Below, in pieces: positions 54,927 to 64,000 of a stretch of DNA of 64,000 nucleotides (its first letter is position 1; each line of letters starts with the position of its first letter). The DNA lies in contig OZ242263.1 in the NCBI GenBank assembly GCA_965207125.1, positions 310,001 to 374,000 on the forward strand, read 5' to 3'. A program made the translations under genes and the position numbers. The notes under the pieces are model-generated. The model made no database searches. It was not told where the DNA came from and worked only from the letters and a program-made list of their open reading frames with translations. This DNA comes from G965207125 sp965207125. GTDB taxonomy: Bacteria; Pseudomonadota; Alphaproteobacteria; Puniceispirillales; UBA1172.

Positions 54927-56351
54927 CTATCCCCTCTCCTCACGATACGTGACCTGCCGCACTGCTTTGACGATATCATCAACCTGCGGCAATGCTAGGG
55001 CCTCTAGATTGGCGGCATAAGGCATCGGCGTGTCCACCCCGGTAACCCGCAACACTGGCGCATCGAGCCAATCAAAAGCCTGTTCCATGATCACCGCACA
55101 GATCTCAGCCCCGATGCCTGCAAACGGAAAACCTTCCTCACAAGATACAATCCTGTTCGTTTTCTTGACCGAAGTGATGACCGTTTCACTGTCGAACGGG
55201 CGTAGTGAGCGCAAATCAATCACCTCGGCATTAATCCCTTCCGCCGCTAAAATATCAGCCGCTTCCAATGCTTTACCGACCATAATTGAGAAAGCGGTTA
55301 TAGAGACGTCACTGCCCTCACGCACCACCTGGGCCTTGCCAATCGGAACAAGATGATCGTCATCCTGTGACACTTCTGAAACAGTGCCATACAAAACCTC
55401 ATTCTCCAGAAAAATCACCGGATTCGGATCACGAATAGCCGATTTTAATAACCCTTTAGCATCAGCCGCCGAGGACGGCGCGACGACCTTTAGCCCTGGA
55501 CAATGCGCATACCAACTCGCATAGCATTGCGAATGTTGCGCGCCGACTCTAGAGGCGGCCCCATTGGGGCCTCTGAAAACAATCGGGCATCCCATCTGCC
55601 CGCCTGACATATACAATGTCTTAGCGGCCGAATTAATGATCTGGTCAATCGCCTGCATCGCAAAGTTAAATGTCATAAACTCAATGATCGGACGCAGACC
55701 ACCAAAAGCCGCCCCGACCCCCATTCCCGCAAAACCCATCTCTGTGATCGGCGTGTCAACCACCCGTTTTGCGCCAAATTCTTCTAAAAGACCTTGCGAA
55801 ATCTTATAGGCCCCCTGATATTCACCAACTTCCTCACCCATCAGAAAAACCGTATCATCACGGCGCATTTCTTCAGCCATCGCGTCGCGCAATGCTTCAC
55901 GGACTGATATTTCTTGAGATGCGCCGCTTGATGAAGTCGCCCCAGATATTTTTGTGGAGGTCTTTGTGGGGGGCGTCTCGGGTGAGGATGCCGGTTTTTC
56001 GGCGGTAACCTCAATCTGGGGTGCTTTTGCAGATGTTTTTCCCTCTGCTTCTTTTTCTTCTTTTTTCTGGGGTTCAGGAGAAGGCGCGGTTTTGCTCGTC
56101 GCCGCACCATCGCCAAGATCAAGGGTGGCGATTACTGTGCCAACAGCAACGCCTTCAGCGCCGGCCTTAACTGCAATATTGCTGACCGTCCCATCATCGG
56201 TTGCTTCTACTTCCATCAAAGCCTTGTCGGTTTCAATCTCAGCGATCACATCACCTGATGACACTTGATCGCCCTCGGCCACCAGCCATTTCGCCAGTTT
56301 GCCTTCAGTCATTGTCGGCGATAAAGCGGGCATTGTGATCTGGGCGCTCAT
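54927..56351 (-). CDS. pdhB: Pyruvate dehydrogenase E1 beta with N-terminal lipoyl domain
   Basis: 474 aa. Residues 1-78 form a lipoyl domain (ETDKALMEVEATDDG) very similar to that of pdhC, then an acidic/Pro/Ala linker, then the E1-beta transketolase-like domain (ISVREALRDAMAEEM, GEEVGEYQGAYKIS, TPITEMGFAGMGVGAAFGG). Fusion of lipoyl domain and E1-beta is typical of alphaproteobacteria. It overlaps pdhA by 4 nt. With E1-alpha it decarboxylates pyruvate using thiamine diphosphate. Confidence 0.95.
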   Translation of the reverse strand: MSAQITMPALSPTMTEGKLAKWLVAEGDQVSSGDVIAEIETDKALMEVEATDDGTVSNIAVKAGAEGVAVGTVIATLDLGDGAATSKTAPSPEPQKKEEKEAEGKTSAKAPQIEVTAEKPASSPETPPTKTSTKISGATSSSGASQEISVREALRDAMAEEMRRDDTVFLMGEEVGEYQGAYKISQGLLEEFGAKRVVDTPITEMGFAGMGVGAAFGGLRPIIEFMTFNFAMQAIDQIINSAAKTLYMSGGQMGCPIVFRGPNGAASRVGAQHSQCYASWYAHCPGLKVVAPSSAADAKGLLKSAIRDPNPVIFLENEVLYGTVSEVSQDDDHLVPIGKAQVVREGSDVSITAFSIMVGKALEAADILAAEGINAEVIDLRSLRPFDSETVITSVKKTNRIVSCEEGFPFAGIGAEICAVIMEQAFDWLDAPVLRVTGVDTPMPYAANLEALALPQVDDIVKAVRQVTYREERG

Positions 56352-57442
56352 GCCACTGCTCCTTCGATGAGAATATCCGTCATTAATTCAGATGGGTCGG
56401 GCTCAGGGCTAGATAATGCGAAATCAGCCGCCGCCGCGACCATATTCTTTATTTTCACGTCAATCGCTTTCAGGGCTTCATCATCTATTTTTTTACCCGC
56501 TAGCACCTCACGCACCGCATCTATCGGATCATGTTGCTTGCGCATCGCATCAACTTCTTCCCGCGTGCGATATTTAGCAGGGTCAGACATCGAATGACCC
56601 CGATAACGATAAGTCTGCATCTCAAGAATAAAAGGCCCCTTACCGCCACGGCAATACGCTAAGGCTTCGGCCGCAGCCTCGCGAACCGTCAACACGTTCA
56701 TCCCGTCAACCTGCAAACCCGGAATCCCATAGGCTTTACCTCGGTCCGCTAATGCTCGGCCTGCCGCTGCGCGCGCAACCGAAGTTCCCATCCCATACTG
56801 GTTATTCTCGATCACAAAAACCACTGGCAATTTCCACAGCGCGGTCATGTTAAATGTCTCATAGACTTGCCCTTGATTAACCGCGCCATCGCCTAAATAC
56901 GTCATCGAAACCGCGTCCGAGCCGTGGTATTTATGCGCAAAAGCAAGCCCCGCACCGATCGGTACTTGACCGCCGACGATGCCATGGCCGCCAAAGAAAT
57001 TCTTCTCGCGGCTGAACATATGCATCGAGCCGCCCTTCCCTCGTGAATACCCGCCAGCCCGTCCGGTTAACTCAGCCATCACGCCTTTGGCCTCCATACC
57101 ACATGCCAGCATATGCCCATGGTCACGATAAGAGGTGATCACCGTGTCTTGCGGCTGTGAAACCGATTGCATTCCAACGACTACGGCTTCTTGGCCAATA
57201 TAAAGATGACAAAATCCGCCAATAACGCCCATGCCATAAAGCTGACCAGCTTTTTCTTCAAAGCGCCTGATCAGAAGCATCTGCTCGTAAAGACCGAGGA
57301 TTATGTCTGGGTTAAGTTCGCTCGCTGCCGCTTTTTTCGGCGGCCTGCCCGGAGCACGTTTAATTCGTTTGGCGCTAGACGCCGTAGAGGCGCTACTTTT
57401 TTTACGCGATGCAGATTTTGTTTTACGTGAACTAGTGGCCAT
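56348..57442 (-). CDS. pdhA: Pyruvate dehydrogenase E1 alpha
   Basis: Thiamine-diphosphate-binding subunit, 364 aa: RRFEEKAGQLYGMG, the ThDP motif GDGAVNQGQVYETFN, and the loop YRYRGHSMSDPAKYRTREE with conserved residues. Residues 1-45 form an unusual Lys/Arg/Ser/Ala-rich extension with an APGRPPKK patch resembling an AT-hook. First gene of pdhA-pdhB-pdhC-lpdA-lipA; a very AT-rich 110-bp stretch (57443-57551) upstream is the likely promoter region. Confidence 0.95.
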   Translation of the reverse strand: MATSSRKTKSASRKKSSASTASSAKRIKRAPGRPPKKAAASELNPDIILGLYEQMLLIRRFEEKAGQLYGMGVIGGFCHLYIGQEAVVVGMQSVSQPQDTVITSYRDHGHMLACGMEAKGVMAELTGRAGGYSRGKGGSMHMFSREKNFFGGHGIVGGQVPIGAGLAFAHKYHGSDAVSMTYLGDGAVNQGQVYETFNMTALWKLPVVFVIENNQYGMGTSVARAAAGRALADRGKAYGIPGLQVDGMNVLTVREAAAEALAYCRGGKGPFILEMQTYRYRGHSMSDPAKYRTREEVDAMRKQHDPIDAVREVLAGKKIDDEALKAIDVKIKNMVAAAADFALSSPEPDPSELMTDILIEGAVA

Positions 57443-57551
57443 AAAATTATCCTAATAAAATTTACGGTTCTATTTTTTCACATTTTCAATAATTTTCAAG
57501 ATTTTTATCTAATTGTATTTATTTATTTATTTTATTGTTAACTAATTTAAG

Positions 57552-57866
57552 TTAATTTACAATATCATCAAGAATTACTATTTCGTTATCGGCATATAAA
57601 CCGCTTTTACGCCGCCCAAGCTCACCAAGCATATCGCGGTCAATTCCATCATCTGACAATAAGCTCACCTTGTTCTTAAGGTAGTCATTCACCTCAGTCA
57701 GCTTGGATAACTCGTTTTCAGCAGCTATAATTTTAGAAGCCGCTAGTTTTCGCGCAAGATAGCCTTGATCGCTGCCCAATCCATAAAAAAGAGAGACAAT
57801 AATGAACACTAGACAAAACACCGCGATGCTCCATCCTTGCCCTAATCTCAATAGCCGCCTTATCAT
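57552..57866 (-). CDS. Septum formation initiator family protein (FtsB/DivIC-like)
   Basis: 104 aa: a short cytoplasmic N-terminus, one membrane span (about 14-32, SIAVFCLVFIIVSLFYGLG), then a coiled coil (ENELSKLTEVNDYLKNKV) and a short tail. This is the layout of FtsB/DivIC, a divisome link between FtsQ and FtsL. Its position after eno and before pdhA is conserved in alphaproteobacteria. Confidence 0.85.
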   Translation of the reverse strand: MIRRLLRLGQGWSIAVFCLVFIIVSLFYGLGSDQGYLARKLAASKIIAAENELSKLTEVNDYLKNKVSLLSDDGIDRDMLGELGRRKSGLYADNEIVILDDIVN

Positions 57867-57940
57867 TATTAGATGTCCTCACTAGTTTTCGATATCCATT
57901 GAATCAGAAAGGTGGATAATCGTCAACTATCAACAGTGCT

Positions 57941-59224
57941 CTAACGTCCTCCATCCAGAAAAGCACGGCCATAATAAACCGCCCTCTTCTTAAGACTTTC
58001 CTCAATCCGTAGCAGTTGGTTGTATTTCGCCACCCGATCAGAACGCGAAAGAGACCCTGTTTTGATTTGCCCAGCATTGGTCGCAACTGCCAAATCAGCG
58101 ATAAAATGATCTTCGGTCTCGCCAGATCTGTGCGAGATGACCGTTCCCATCCCTGCGTCTTGCGCCATTTTAATCGTCTCCAATGTCTCGCTAACCGTGC
58201 CGACTTGGTTAACTTTAACCAAAATCGCGCCCGCGGCCTTCGTTTTAATCCCAACCGCCAGCCTTTCAGAATTGGTGACGAATAAATCATCGCCGACAAT
58301 CTGGATTCTATCCCCTATTTGCTTTGTCATTTGGCTATAACCGTCCCAATCATCTTCAGATAAAGGGTCTTCCACGGAACAAATCGGATAGCGACTGGTT
58401 AAGTCTTGCCAATACGTGATCATCTCGTTCGATGAGAACACCTTGCCCTCTCCCTTCAGATGGTATTGCCCATCTTCGAAAAACTCAGTGGCCGCCGCGT
58501 CGATAGCGATCATCACATCATCACCCGCTTTATATCCCGCGGTCTCGATGGCTTGTAAAATATAATCAAGGGCGATGCTTGTATCATTGATCGCCGGCGC
58601 AAAGCCACCCTCATCCCCCACCGCCGTGGATAACCCCGCCTTGGTGAGCAGTGACTTTAGCGTGTGGAAAATCTCAACCCCAATACGCACCGCCGAAGCC
58701 ATCGAGGATGCGCTCATTGGCATGATCATAAATTCCTGAACATCGAGGGCGTTATCAGCATGCGCGCCGCCGTTCAGGATATTCATCATCGGGGTGGGCA
58801 TGACATGGGCCTCATCACCGCCAATATAACGCCAAAGCGGAACGCCAGCGGAGTTTGCCGCCGCCCGCGCCACCGCCATGCTTACGCCTAGAATTGAATT
58901 CGCACCAAGCCTTGATTTATCCTTAGTTCCATCAAGATCGATCATCACCTGGTCAACAGATTTCTGCTCAGAAGCCTCCAATCCGGCCAACGCATCCGCA
59001 ATCTCGCCATTGACGAATTCAACTGCCCGGTAAACCGATTTGCCGTGAAAGATAGATTTATCCCCATCCCGCAATTCCACCGCCTCATAAGTGCCGGTCG
59101 ATGCGCCAGACGGCACGGAAGACCTGCCGTCCCTGCCATTTTCTAGACCCACATCAACCTCGATAGTCGGATTACCTCTGCTATCAAGAATCTGCCTTGC
59201 AAAAACAGTTTTAATCACAGACAT
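57941..59224 (-). CDS. eno: Enolase
   Basis: Converts 2-phosphoglycerate to phosphoenolpyruvate; also an RNA-degradosome partner in many bacteria. 427 aa. Seen: AREILDS-like start ARQILDSRGNPTIEVDV, GAHADNALDVQEFMIMP, VGDEGGFAP, metal ligands in IAIDAAATEFF, SVEDPLSEDDWDGY, and SHRSGETEDHFIADLAV. Complete; 2 nt from kdsA. Confidence 0.97.
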   Translation of the reverse strand: MSVIKTVFARQILDSRGNPTIEVDVGLENGRDGRSSVPSGASTGTYEAVELRDGDKSIFHGKSVYRAVEFVNGEIADALAGLEASEQKSVDQVMIDLDGTKDKSRLGANSILGVSMAVARAAANSAGVPLWRYIGGDEAHVMPTPMMNILNGGAHADNALDVQEFMIMPMSASSMASAVRIGVEIFHTLKSLLTKAGLSTAVGDEGGFAPAINDTSIALDYILQAIETAGYKAGDDVMIAIDAAATEFFEDGQYHLKGEGKVFSSNEMITYWQDLTSRYPICSVEDPLSEDDWDGYSQMTKQIGDRIQIVGDDLFVTNSERLAVGIKTKAAGAILVKVNQVGTVSETLETIKMAQDAGMGTVISHRSGETEDHFIADLAVATNAGQIKTGSLSRSDRVAKYNQLLRIEESLKKRAVYYGRAFLDGGR

Positions 59225-59226
59225 CG

Positions 59227-60063
59227 TCAGGATTCTCCCTTCTTGGCAATCCGGTCAAACGCGACAAGTTTTTCCAGCAGCATCGGCATATCATCGAGCG
59301 CAACCATATTTGCACCATCCGATGGCGCTTGATCCGGGGTTTGATGCGTTTCCATAAAAACCCCCGCGACTCCCACCGCCACCGCAGCCTTCGCCATGGG
59401 CGCGACAAACTCACGATTACCGCCTGAAGTCCCACCACGTCCGCCAGGGTGCTGGACTGAATGGGTCGCATCATAAACCACCGGATACCCTGTCGCGGCC
59501 AGCTGCGGCAAGCTTCGCATATCTGAAACCAACGTATTATAACCAAAAGACGTGCCGCGTTCGGTTACAATAATGTTATCGTTGCCTGCTCCAGCGATTT
59601 TCTCCACCACATAGCGCATATCCCACGGTGCAAGAAACTGCCCTTTTTTAACATTAACCACACACCCGGTTTTCGCCGCCGCCACCAGTAAATCGGTTTG
59701 ACGGCAAAGAAAAGCGGGGATTTGCAGAATATCAACAATATCAGCCACGGCCGTGCATTGCTCCGGCAGGTGAACATCGGTCAGCACAGGACAGCCAATA
59801 TAATCAGACACGGCGGATAGCGTCTCAAGACCTTCATCGATGCCAACCCCTCGAGGAGATGACAGTGATGTTCTGTTGGCTTTGTCAAAAGAGGATTTGT
59901 AAATAAAGCCCATCCCTAACTTCGCCGTCATGTCAAGCAACGCACCTGCGGTATCGACGGCGTGGGTTCTGCTTTCGATCGAGCAAGGCCCTGCGATCAA
60001 AACCAGCGGCAGATCATTGCCGATTTTAACCTTGCCTAGTGTGATGATGCGTTGATCGGTCAT
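59227..60063 (-). CDS. kdsA: KDO-8-phosphate synthase
   Basis: Condenses phosphoenolpyruvate and arabinose 5-phosphate to 3-deoxy-D-manno-octulosonate 8-phosphate for LPS, using PEP made by the neighbouring enolase. 278 aa. LIAGPCSIESRTHA, SFDKANRTS, GCPVLTDVHLPEQ and VYDATHSVQHPGG are characteristic. Its presence implies a KDO-containing LPS. It lies 3 nt from pyrG. Confidence 0.96.
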   Translation of the reverse strand: MTDQRIITLGKVKIGNDLPLVLIAGPCSIESRTHAVDTAGALLDMTAKLGMGFIYKSSFDKANRTSLSSPRGVGIDEGLETLSAVSDYIGCPVLTDVHLPEQCTAVADIVDILQIPAFLCRQTDLLVAAAKTGCVVNVKKGQFLAPWDMRYVVEKIAGAGNDNIIVTERGTSFGYNTLVSDMRSLPQLAATGYPVVYDATHSVQHPGGRGGTSGGNREFVAPMAKAAVAVGVAGVFMETHQTPDQAPSDGANMVALDDMPMLLEKLVAFDRIAKKGES

Positions 60064-60066
60064 ATT

Positions 60067-61701
60067 CTACACCAGACGCGAGCGCCGAAGCGCCGCCTCA
60101 ATAAAACCGCTAAAGATCGGATGCGGATCAAACGGACGGGATTTCAGCTCAGGATGAAACTGAACACCCAAGAAAAACGGATGATTGTCGAGCTCGACAA
60201 TTTCAGGCAAAGCGCCATCCAGCGAAAGCCCCGTGAAGATCAAGCCTTGGTCTTCGAGGTGGGCGCGGTAATTAATATTCACTTCATAACGATGGCGATG
60301 CCTTTCGCTGATCGTCTCGATGCCGTAAAGACGACGGGCCAGCGAGCCTTCGCTAAGCACGCAATCATACGCACCGAGGCGCATCGTGCCACCAAGATCA
60401 CCATTCTCATCGCGGGTTATCTGGCTATTACCGCTAAGCCATTCGGTCATCAGTCCCACAATCGGGTTCTTAATTTTACCAAACTCGCTTGAACTCGCAT
60501 CGCTGATCCCCGCAAGATGCCGTGCGGCCTCGATCACCGCCATCTGCATGCCAAAGCATATTCCTAAAAAGGGCACGTTATTTTCTCGTGCAAGACGAAT
60601 GGCTTTAATTTTACCCTCCGAGCCACGCACACCAAAACCGCCCGGAATCAGAATCCCGTCAGCGTTATTCAACGCGGTCATATCTGGCTCGGATTCCTCA
60701 AAAATTTCACTATCAATCCAATTGATCTCAACCTCAGCGTTATTGGCAAGCCCGCCATGCGTCAACGCTTCGGCCAGAGACTTATAGCTATCGATCAAGC
60801 TGGTGTATTTGCCGACGACCGCGATGGTCACTTTGCCGTCTGGATGCTCGGCGGTCTGGACGATATTCTCCCAAATGCTTAAGTCAGGCTCTTTTAACGG
60901 CAGGTCAAAATGGCGACAGATCTCTACGTCTAGGCCTTCCTCATGATACAAAAGCGGCACTTCATAGATGGAGGTAGCATCATGCGCGCTGATGACGGCT
61001 TCGCTGCGGACATTGCAGAACTGGCTAATTTTAGTTTTTTGATCTTCCGGGATGCCCCGGCTCGTGCGGCACAGCAAAATATGAGGCTGAATCCCCATCG
61101 ATTGCAATTCTTTAACCGAATGCTGCGTTGGTTTGGTCTTTAACTCATTAGCCGCATTGATATAGGGAAGGAGCGTTACATGCATAAAGCAGGTTTTTTC
61201 CGGCCCCATCTCATAGCCAATCTGGCGAATCGCCTCAAGAAACGGGAGTGATTCGATATCACCCACCGTACCGCCGATCTCACACAAGACAAAATCCTCA
61301 TCATCCAGATTGCTGACAATAAAATCTTTTATTGCATTCGTGACATGGGGGATAACCTGTATTGTCGCCCCCATATAATCACCGCGCCTCTCATGCGCTA
61401 AGACTTCCGAGTAAATCCGCCCTGTTGTTACATTATCTGATTGCTTCGCGTTCACCCCTGTAAAACGCTCGTAATGCCCCAGATCCAAATCAGTTTCTGC
61501 CCCATCATCCGTGACGAACACCTCACCATGCTGGGTTGGGCTCATCGTACCGGGGTCTACGTTCAGATAGGGATCAAGCTTACGCAGGCGAACCTTATAG
61601 CCTCTGGCTTGCAAAAGCGCGCCTAAGGACGCCGCCGCCAAACCCTTTCCAAGTGAGGAAACCACTCCGCCGGTGATAAAAATAAAACGAAGCATGGACA
61701 C
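60067..61701 (-). CDS. pyrG: CTP synthase
   Basis: ATP-dependent amination of UTP with glutamine nitrogen. 544 aa. The synthetase domain starts FIFITGGVVSSLGKGLAAAS, with DPYLNVDPGTMSPTQHGEVFV and EIGGTVGDIE. The class I glutaminase domain has GGFGVRG, nucleophile Cys in GICFGMQ and the final HPE (FHPELKSRP). Complete and canonical. Confidence 0.97.
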   Translation of the reverse strand: MSMLRFIFITGGVVSSLGKGLAAASLGALLQARGYKVRLRKLDPYLNVDPGTMSPTQHGEVFVTDDGAETDLDLGHYERFTGVNAKQSDNVTTGRIYSEVLAHERRGDYMGATIQVIPHVTNAIKDFIVSNLDDEDFVLCEIGGTVGDIESLPFLEAIRQIGYEMGPEKTCFMHVTLLPYINAANELKTKPTQHSVKELQSMGIQPHILLCRTSRGIPEDQKTKISQFCNVRSEAVISAHDATSIYEVPLLYHEEGLDVEICRHFDLPLKEPDLSIWENIVQTAEHPDGKVTIAVVGKYTSLIDSYKSLAEALTHGGLANNAEVEINWIDSEIFEESEPDMTALNNADGILIPGGFGVRGSEGKIKAIRLARENNVPFLGICFGMQMAVIEAARHLAGISDASSSEFGKIKNPIVGLMTEWLSGNSQITRDENGDLGGTMRLGAYDCVLSEGSLARRLYGIETISERHRHRYEVNINYRAHLEDQGLIFTGLSLDGALPEIVELDNHPFFLGVQFHPELKSRPFDPHPIFSGFIEAALRRSRLV

Positions 61702-61752
61702 TACCTATACCAAAAGAACACACTGTTGGCGACTACCTTTTTGCCCATAAGA

Positions 61753-62079
61753 TTACTGATCGACAGGAGGAGCGGGAATTTGGGGAATCTGGGGCACGGA
61801 CTGGGTTTCCTCAATCACCTCGTCTATCACCGAAGATGTAGGGGCGCGGCCGCCGCCAAGAATCGCCAGAACAATCGAGGTTAAGAAGAAGGCCGCCGCC
61901 AGAAATGTCGTTATACGGGTAAGCATATTAGCCGTCCCGCGCGCGGTCATAAAGCCCCCGCCGCCTTGGCCGCCACCGCCGCCAATCCCAAGCGCACCGC
62001 CTTCGCTACGCTGGATCAGAATGATGCACACCAGCGCAATCGCGATAATAATATGAACAGTTAAGATAACAATACCCAT
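61753..62079 (-). CDS. secG: Preprotein translocase subunit SecG
   Basis: 108-aa inner-membrane component of SecYEG. Two membrane spans (about 3-20 and 53-73) separated by a Gly-rich loop (GALGIGGGGGQGGGGFMTARG), with IQRSEGGA typical of SecG, and a Pro/Val/Gln-rich C-terminal tail. Conserved neighbours tpiA upstream and pyrG downstream. Confidence 0.92.
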   Translation of the reverse strand: MGIVILTVHIIIAIALVCIILIQRSEGGALGIGGGGGQGGGGFMTARGTANMLTRITTFLAAAFFLTSIVLAILGGGRAPTSSVIDEVIEETQSVPQIPQIPAPPVDQ

Positions 62080-62154
62080 TAGATTGCCCTCATCTCTTAA
62101 ATTGAAACTTTTTATAGCGAAATGCTTACAAAATCGCCAGAAAAAAGTCAGCTG

Positions 62155-62889
62155 CTATGACATAGCGGCCTGGATAATCCTTATAAATTCATCAGCCTTA
62201 AGGCTGGCCCCCCCAACCAACACGCCATTGACGTCAGATAGCGCCAAGATTTCCGCCGCGTTTTCGGCTTTAACCGAACCACCATAAAGCACGGGACAAG
62301 ACCCCATCGCCGCGCCAAACCCTTTGAGTGCATTTTTGATATGATGGTGAATCTCCTCGATATCAGCAAGCGATGCGACCTTACCCGTGCCGATCGCCCA
62401 GACCGGCTCATACGCCACCGCGACTAACGCCGGGTCAGCGTCCGGCGGAATAGATGATATAACCATATCCGTCACCGTGTTGATGGCTTTACCGGCCTCG
62501 CGTTGCTGCTCGGTCTCACCGACACAGATAATCGTCTTTAGCCCCGCCTTTAGCGCGGCGGTGGTTTTGGCGGTAACCTGCTGGTTTGTCTCGCCATGAT
62601 GCGTGCGCCTTTCCGAATGACCGACTAAAACCCACTCACACCCCGCCTCAACCAGCATCGAAGCCGATATATCTCCTGTGAACGCCCCGTGTGAGGCGTG
62701 ATGACAGTCTTGCCCGCCAAGTTTGAGCAAGCCCCCGCCAAGAGATCGCCTAATATGATCGAGCATAGTAAAGGGCGGAAAAACCACGCTGACAACCGCG
62801 TTTGGCGTTTTAACTCCCTTGAGCCCCTCTATCAGGTGAGACGCCTCATCCCATCCGGGATTCATCTTCCAATTGCCTGCGATGATCAT
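62155..62889 (-). CDS. tpiA: Triosephosphate isomerase
   Basis: Interconverts dihydroxyacetone phosphate and glyceraldehyde 3-phosphate. 244 aa from the ATG at 62889 (IIAGNWKMNP start, with AAGGAAAG upstream); the frame extends to 62913. Catalytic His in WVLVGHSERR, catalytic Glu in VAYEPVWAIGTGKVA, phosphate loop YGGSVKAENA. Divergent from the foldase gene, with the shared promoters in the 83-bp gap 62890-62972. Confidence 0.96.
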   Translation of the reverse strand: MIIAGNWKMNPGWDEASHLIEGLKGVKTPNAVVSVVFPPFTMLDHIRRSLGGGLLKLGGQDCHHASHGAFTGDISASMLVEAGCEWVLVGHSERRTHHGETNQQVTAKTTAALKAGLKTIICVGETEQQREAGKAINTVTDMVISSIPPDADPALVAVAYEPVWAIGTGKVASLADIEEIHHHIKNALKGFGAAMGSCPVLYGGSVKAENAAEILALSDVNGVLVGGASLKADEFIRIIQAAMS

Positions 62890-62972
62890 GATGTTTTTCT
62901 TTCCTTGCCTCACTTACCCTATATCATCTATCTTGAACGACAGACACACGTCAAACAAAAGATAGAGCACCC

Positions 62973-64000
62973 ATGTTACAAACTCTTCGAAATAGCACCA
63001 AATCATCCTCTATGCGGGCCTTCCTTCTCGTATTGGTTGCCGGATTCGCCATGTGGGGAATTGGTGATGTTTTCCGATCTAATCTCTCCGAAGATATCGC
63101 CATCGAGACCGGAGACGTCACGATAGAAGCGGGCGAAGCCGCCGCAGTCTTTGACCGCACCAGACGCAGTTATCTGCCCGGGAGCAACAATAACGAAGCC
63201 CTCGCCGCTGGATTGCTTGTTCAGGTTCTAAGCGACTTATCGCAGCGCGCCTTATTCACCGCCGAGGCGTCCCGCCTTAATCTGCTCATCACTGACGAGA
63301 TGGTCAAAGATGCGATAGCCAGAAATCCTCTCTTTCTCGATGACACCGGAAGTTTTAATCCTCTTCTCTTGCGCGATGTGCTCATCCGCGAGGGAATCAG
63401 CGAACAAGAACTCATTCAATACATCGTCCATGTTGAAAATCGTGATCAGATCACCTCAGCCATTGCGAAGGGATTGAGCTATCCTCAAAGTTCTGCTGCG
63501 ATGATCGCCGCCTGGCAAGCCGAGCAACGCCAAATCAGCTATGTTGAACTGCCCATCACCCCGGGTAGCGTGCCCGAGCCGTCCCAAGCCGCGTTAAGCG
63601 CATGGTATGCTGAAAAAAAGAGCGAATTTGCAAGCCCAGCTTTACGATCAATAACCGCCGCTATTCTCGCACCTGAAACCTATATAGATCACGTTACGGT
63701 CACCGAAGAAGAAGTGCTTGAGATGTATGAGGCCCGGCGGGCGTCCTACTCGTTCCCCGAGCGCAGGACCATCAGGCAAATGGTTTTCACGAACCAAGCG
63801 GACGCTGAACGCGCCAAAGCAAGTCTAGACGCGGGGGAGAATTTTAATGCTGTCGCCGACAGTTTGCTTAACCTTTCAGGCGATGCGCTGATTCTTGAGG
63901 AGATTACCGAGAATCAATTACCTAATGACGCCTTGCGCAAAGCTGTTTTCTCAGCCGAGATTGGCAAAGTAAGCGGCCCAGTTCAAAGTAATTTCGGGCA
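62973..64000 (+). CDS. SurA/PpiD-like periplasmic peptidyl-prolyl isomerase (partial)
   Basis: Runs off the right edge after about 342 codons. One N-terminal membrane anchor (residues 15-33, MRAFLLVLVAGFAMWGIGDVF), then a SurA-N/PpiD-like helical domain (ALAAGLLVQVLSDLSQRALFTAEASRLNLLITDEMV), and the start of a region with RTIRQMVFTNQADAERAKASL, which looks like the beginning of a parvulin-type domain. PpiD-type proteins act at the Sec exit. The gene follows tpiA divergently in many alphaproteobacteria, often with trpE downstream. Confidence 0.85.
   Translation, partial: MLQTLRNSTKSSSMRAFLLVLVAGFAMWGIGDVFRSNLSEDIAIETGDVTIEAGEAAAVFDRTRRSYLPGSNNNEALAAGLLVQVLSDLSQRALFTAEASRLNLLITDEMVKDAIARNPLFLDDTGSFNPLLLRDVLIREGISEQELIQYIVHVENRDQITSAIAKGLSYPQSSAAMIAAWQAEQRQISYVELPITPGSVPEPSQAALSAWYAEKKSEFASPALRSITAAILAPETYIDHVTVTEEEVLEMYEARRASYSFPERRTIRQMVFTNQADAERAKASLDAGENFNAVADSLLNLSGDALILEEITENQLPNDALRKAVFSAEIGKVSGPVQSNFG

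Overview
The window looks like a chromosomal segment of an alphaproteobacterium. The evidence is the housekeeping gene order: tpiA-secG-pyrG-kdsA-eno-ftsB/divIC-pdhA-pdhB-pdhC-lpdA-lipA-ratA/coq10, the E1-beta subunit carrying its own lipoyl domain, a fused ispDF, ntrB-ntrC-ntrY-ntrX-trkA, and Hfq near trkA. The giant repeat proteins and the general style suggest a marine lineage (for example SAR116-like), but that is inference.

Layout. (1) 1-2915, minus: 5' part of a giant VCBS/cadherin/RTX-type surface protein, running off the left edge. Its ATG is replaced by ATA. (2) 3088-3941: decayed genes (a DUF6876-like pseudogene and a RepC C-terminal-like fragment) that suggest an old plasmid insertion. 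(3) 3987-4220: hfq. (4) 4330-7633: restriction-modification island, with an overlapping methyltransferase/endonuclease pair on minus and a divergent methyltransferase-nuclease fusion on plus. (5) 7800-15437, minus: trkA, ntrX, ntrY, ntrC and ntrB. (6) 15540-16727, plus: ispDF. (7) 16994-49509: a 32.5 kb block of giant secreted-protein genes. One intact 3420-aa gene lies on minus. Two tandem paralogues on plus would be about 3073 and 3811 aa if their frameshifts are repaired. (8) 49748-50746, plus: pgpA and cinA/pncC, which probably once followed ispDF directly. (9) 50737-62913, minus: a dense central-metabolism run (pyruvate dehydrogenase complex, lipoate synthase, enolase, KDO-8-P synthase, CTP synthase, SecG, triosephosphate isomerase). 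(10) 62973 to the right edge, plus: the start of a SurA/PpiD-like periplasmic folding factor.

The most striking content is the giant-protein family. All four members lie downstream of a recognisably homologous promoter box (TTGCG[A/T], 17 nt, TA-rich -10). The three with visible C-termini end in the same short motif (F-E-L-x-x-G-x-T-D-I-hydrophobic). None has an N-terminal signal peptide. These traits fit type I secretion, although no exporter is encoded here. Three of the four have a lesion at the 5' end: an ATA start, a 1-nt deletion, or two 1-nt insertions. The remaining 3-10 kb of each frame stays open. This could be recent decay, sequencing error, or an expressed-copy/silent-copy (phase-variable) surface protein system. 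The tandem plus-strand copies also differ in promoter-proximal 12-bp repeat number and in the number of 165-residue modules, so the locus is evolving by module shuffling.
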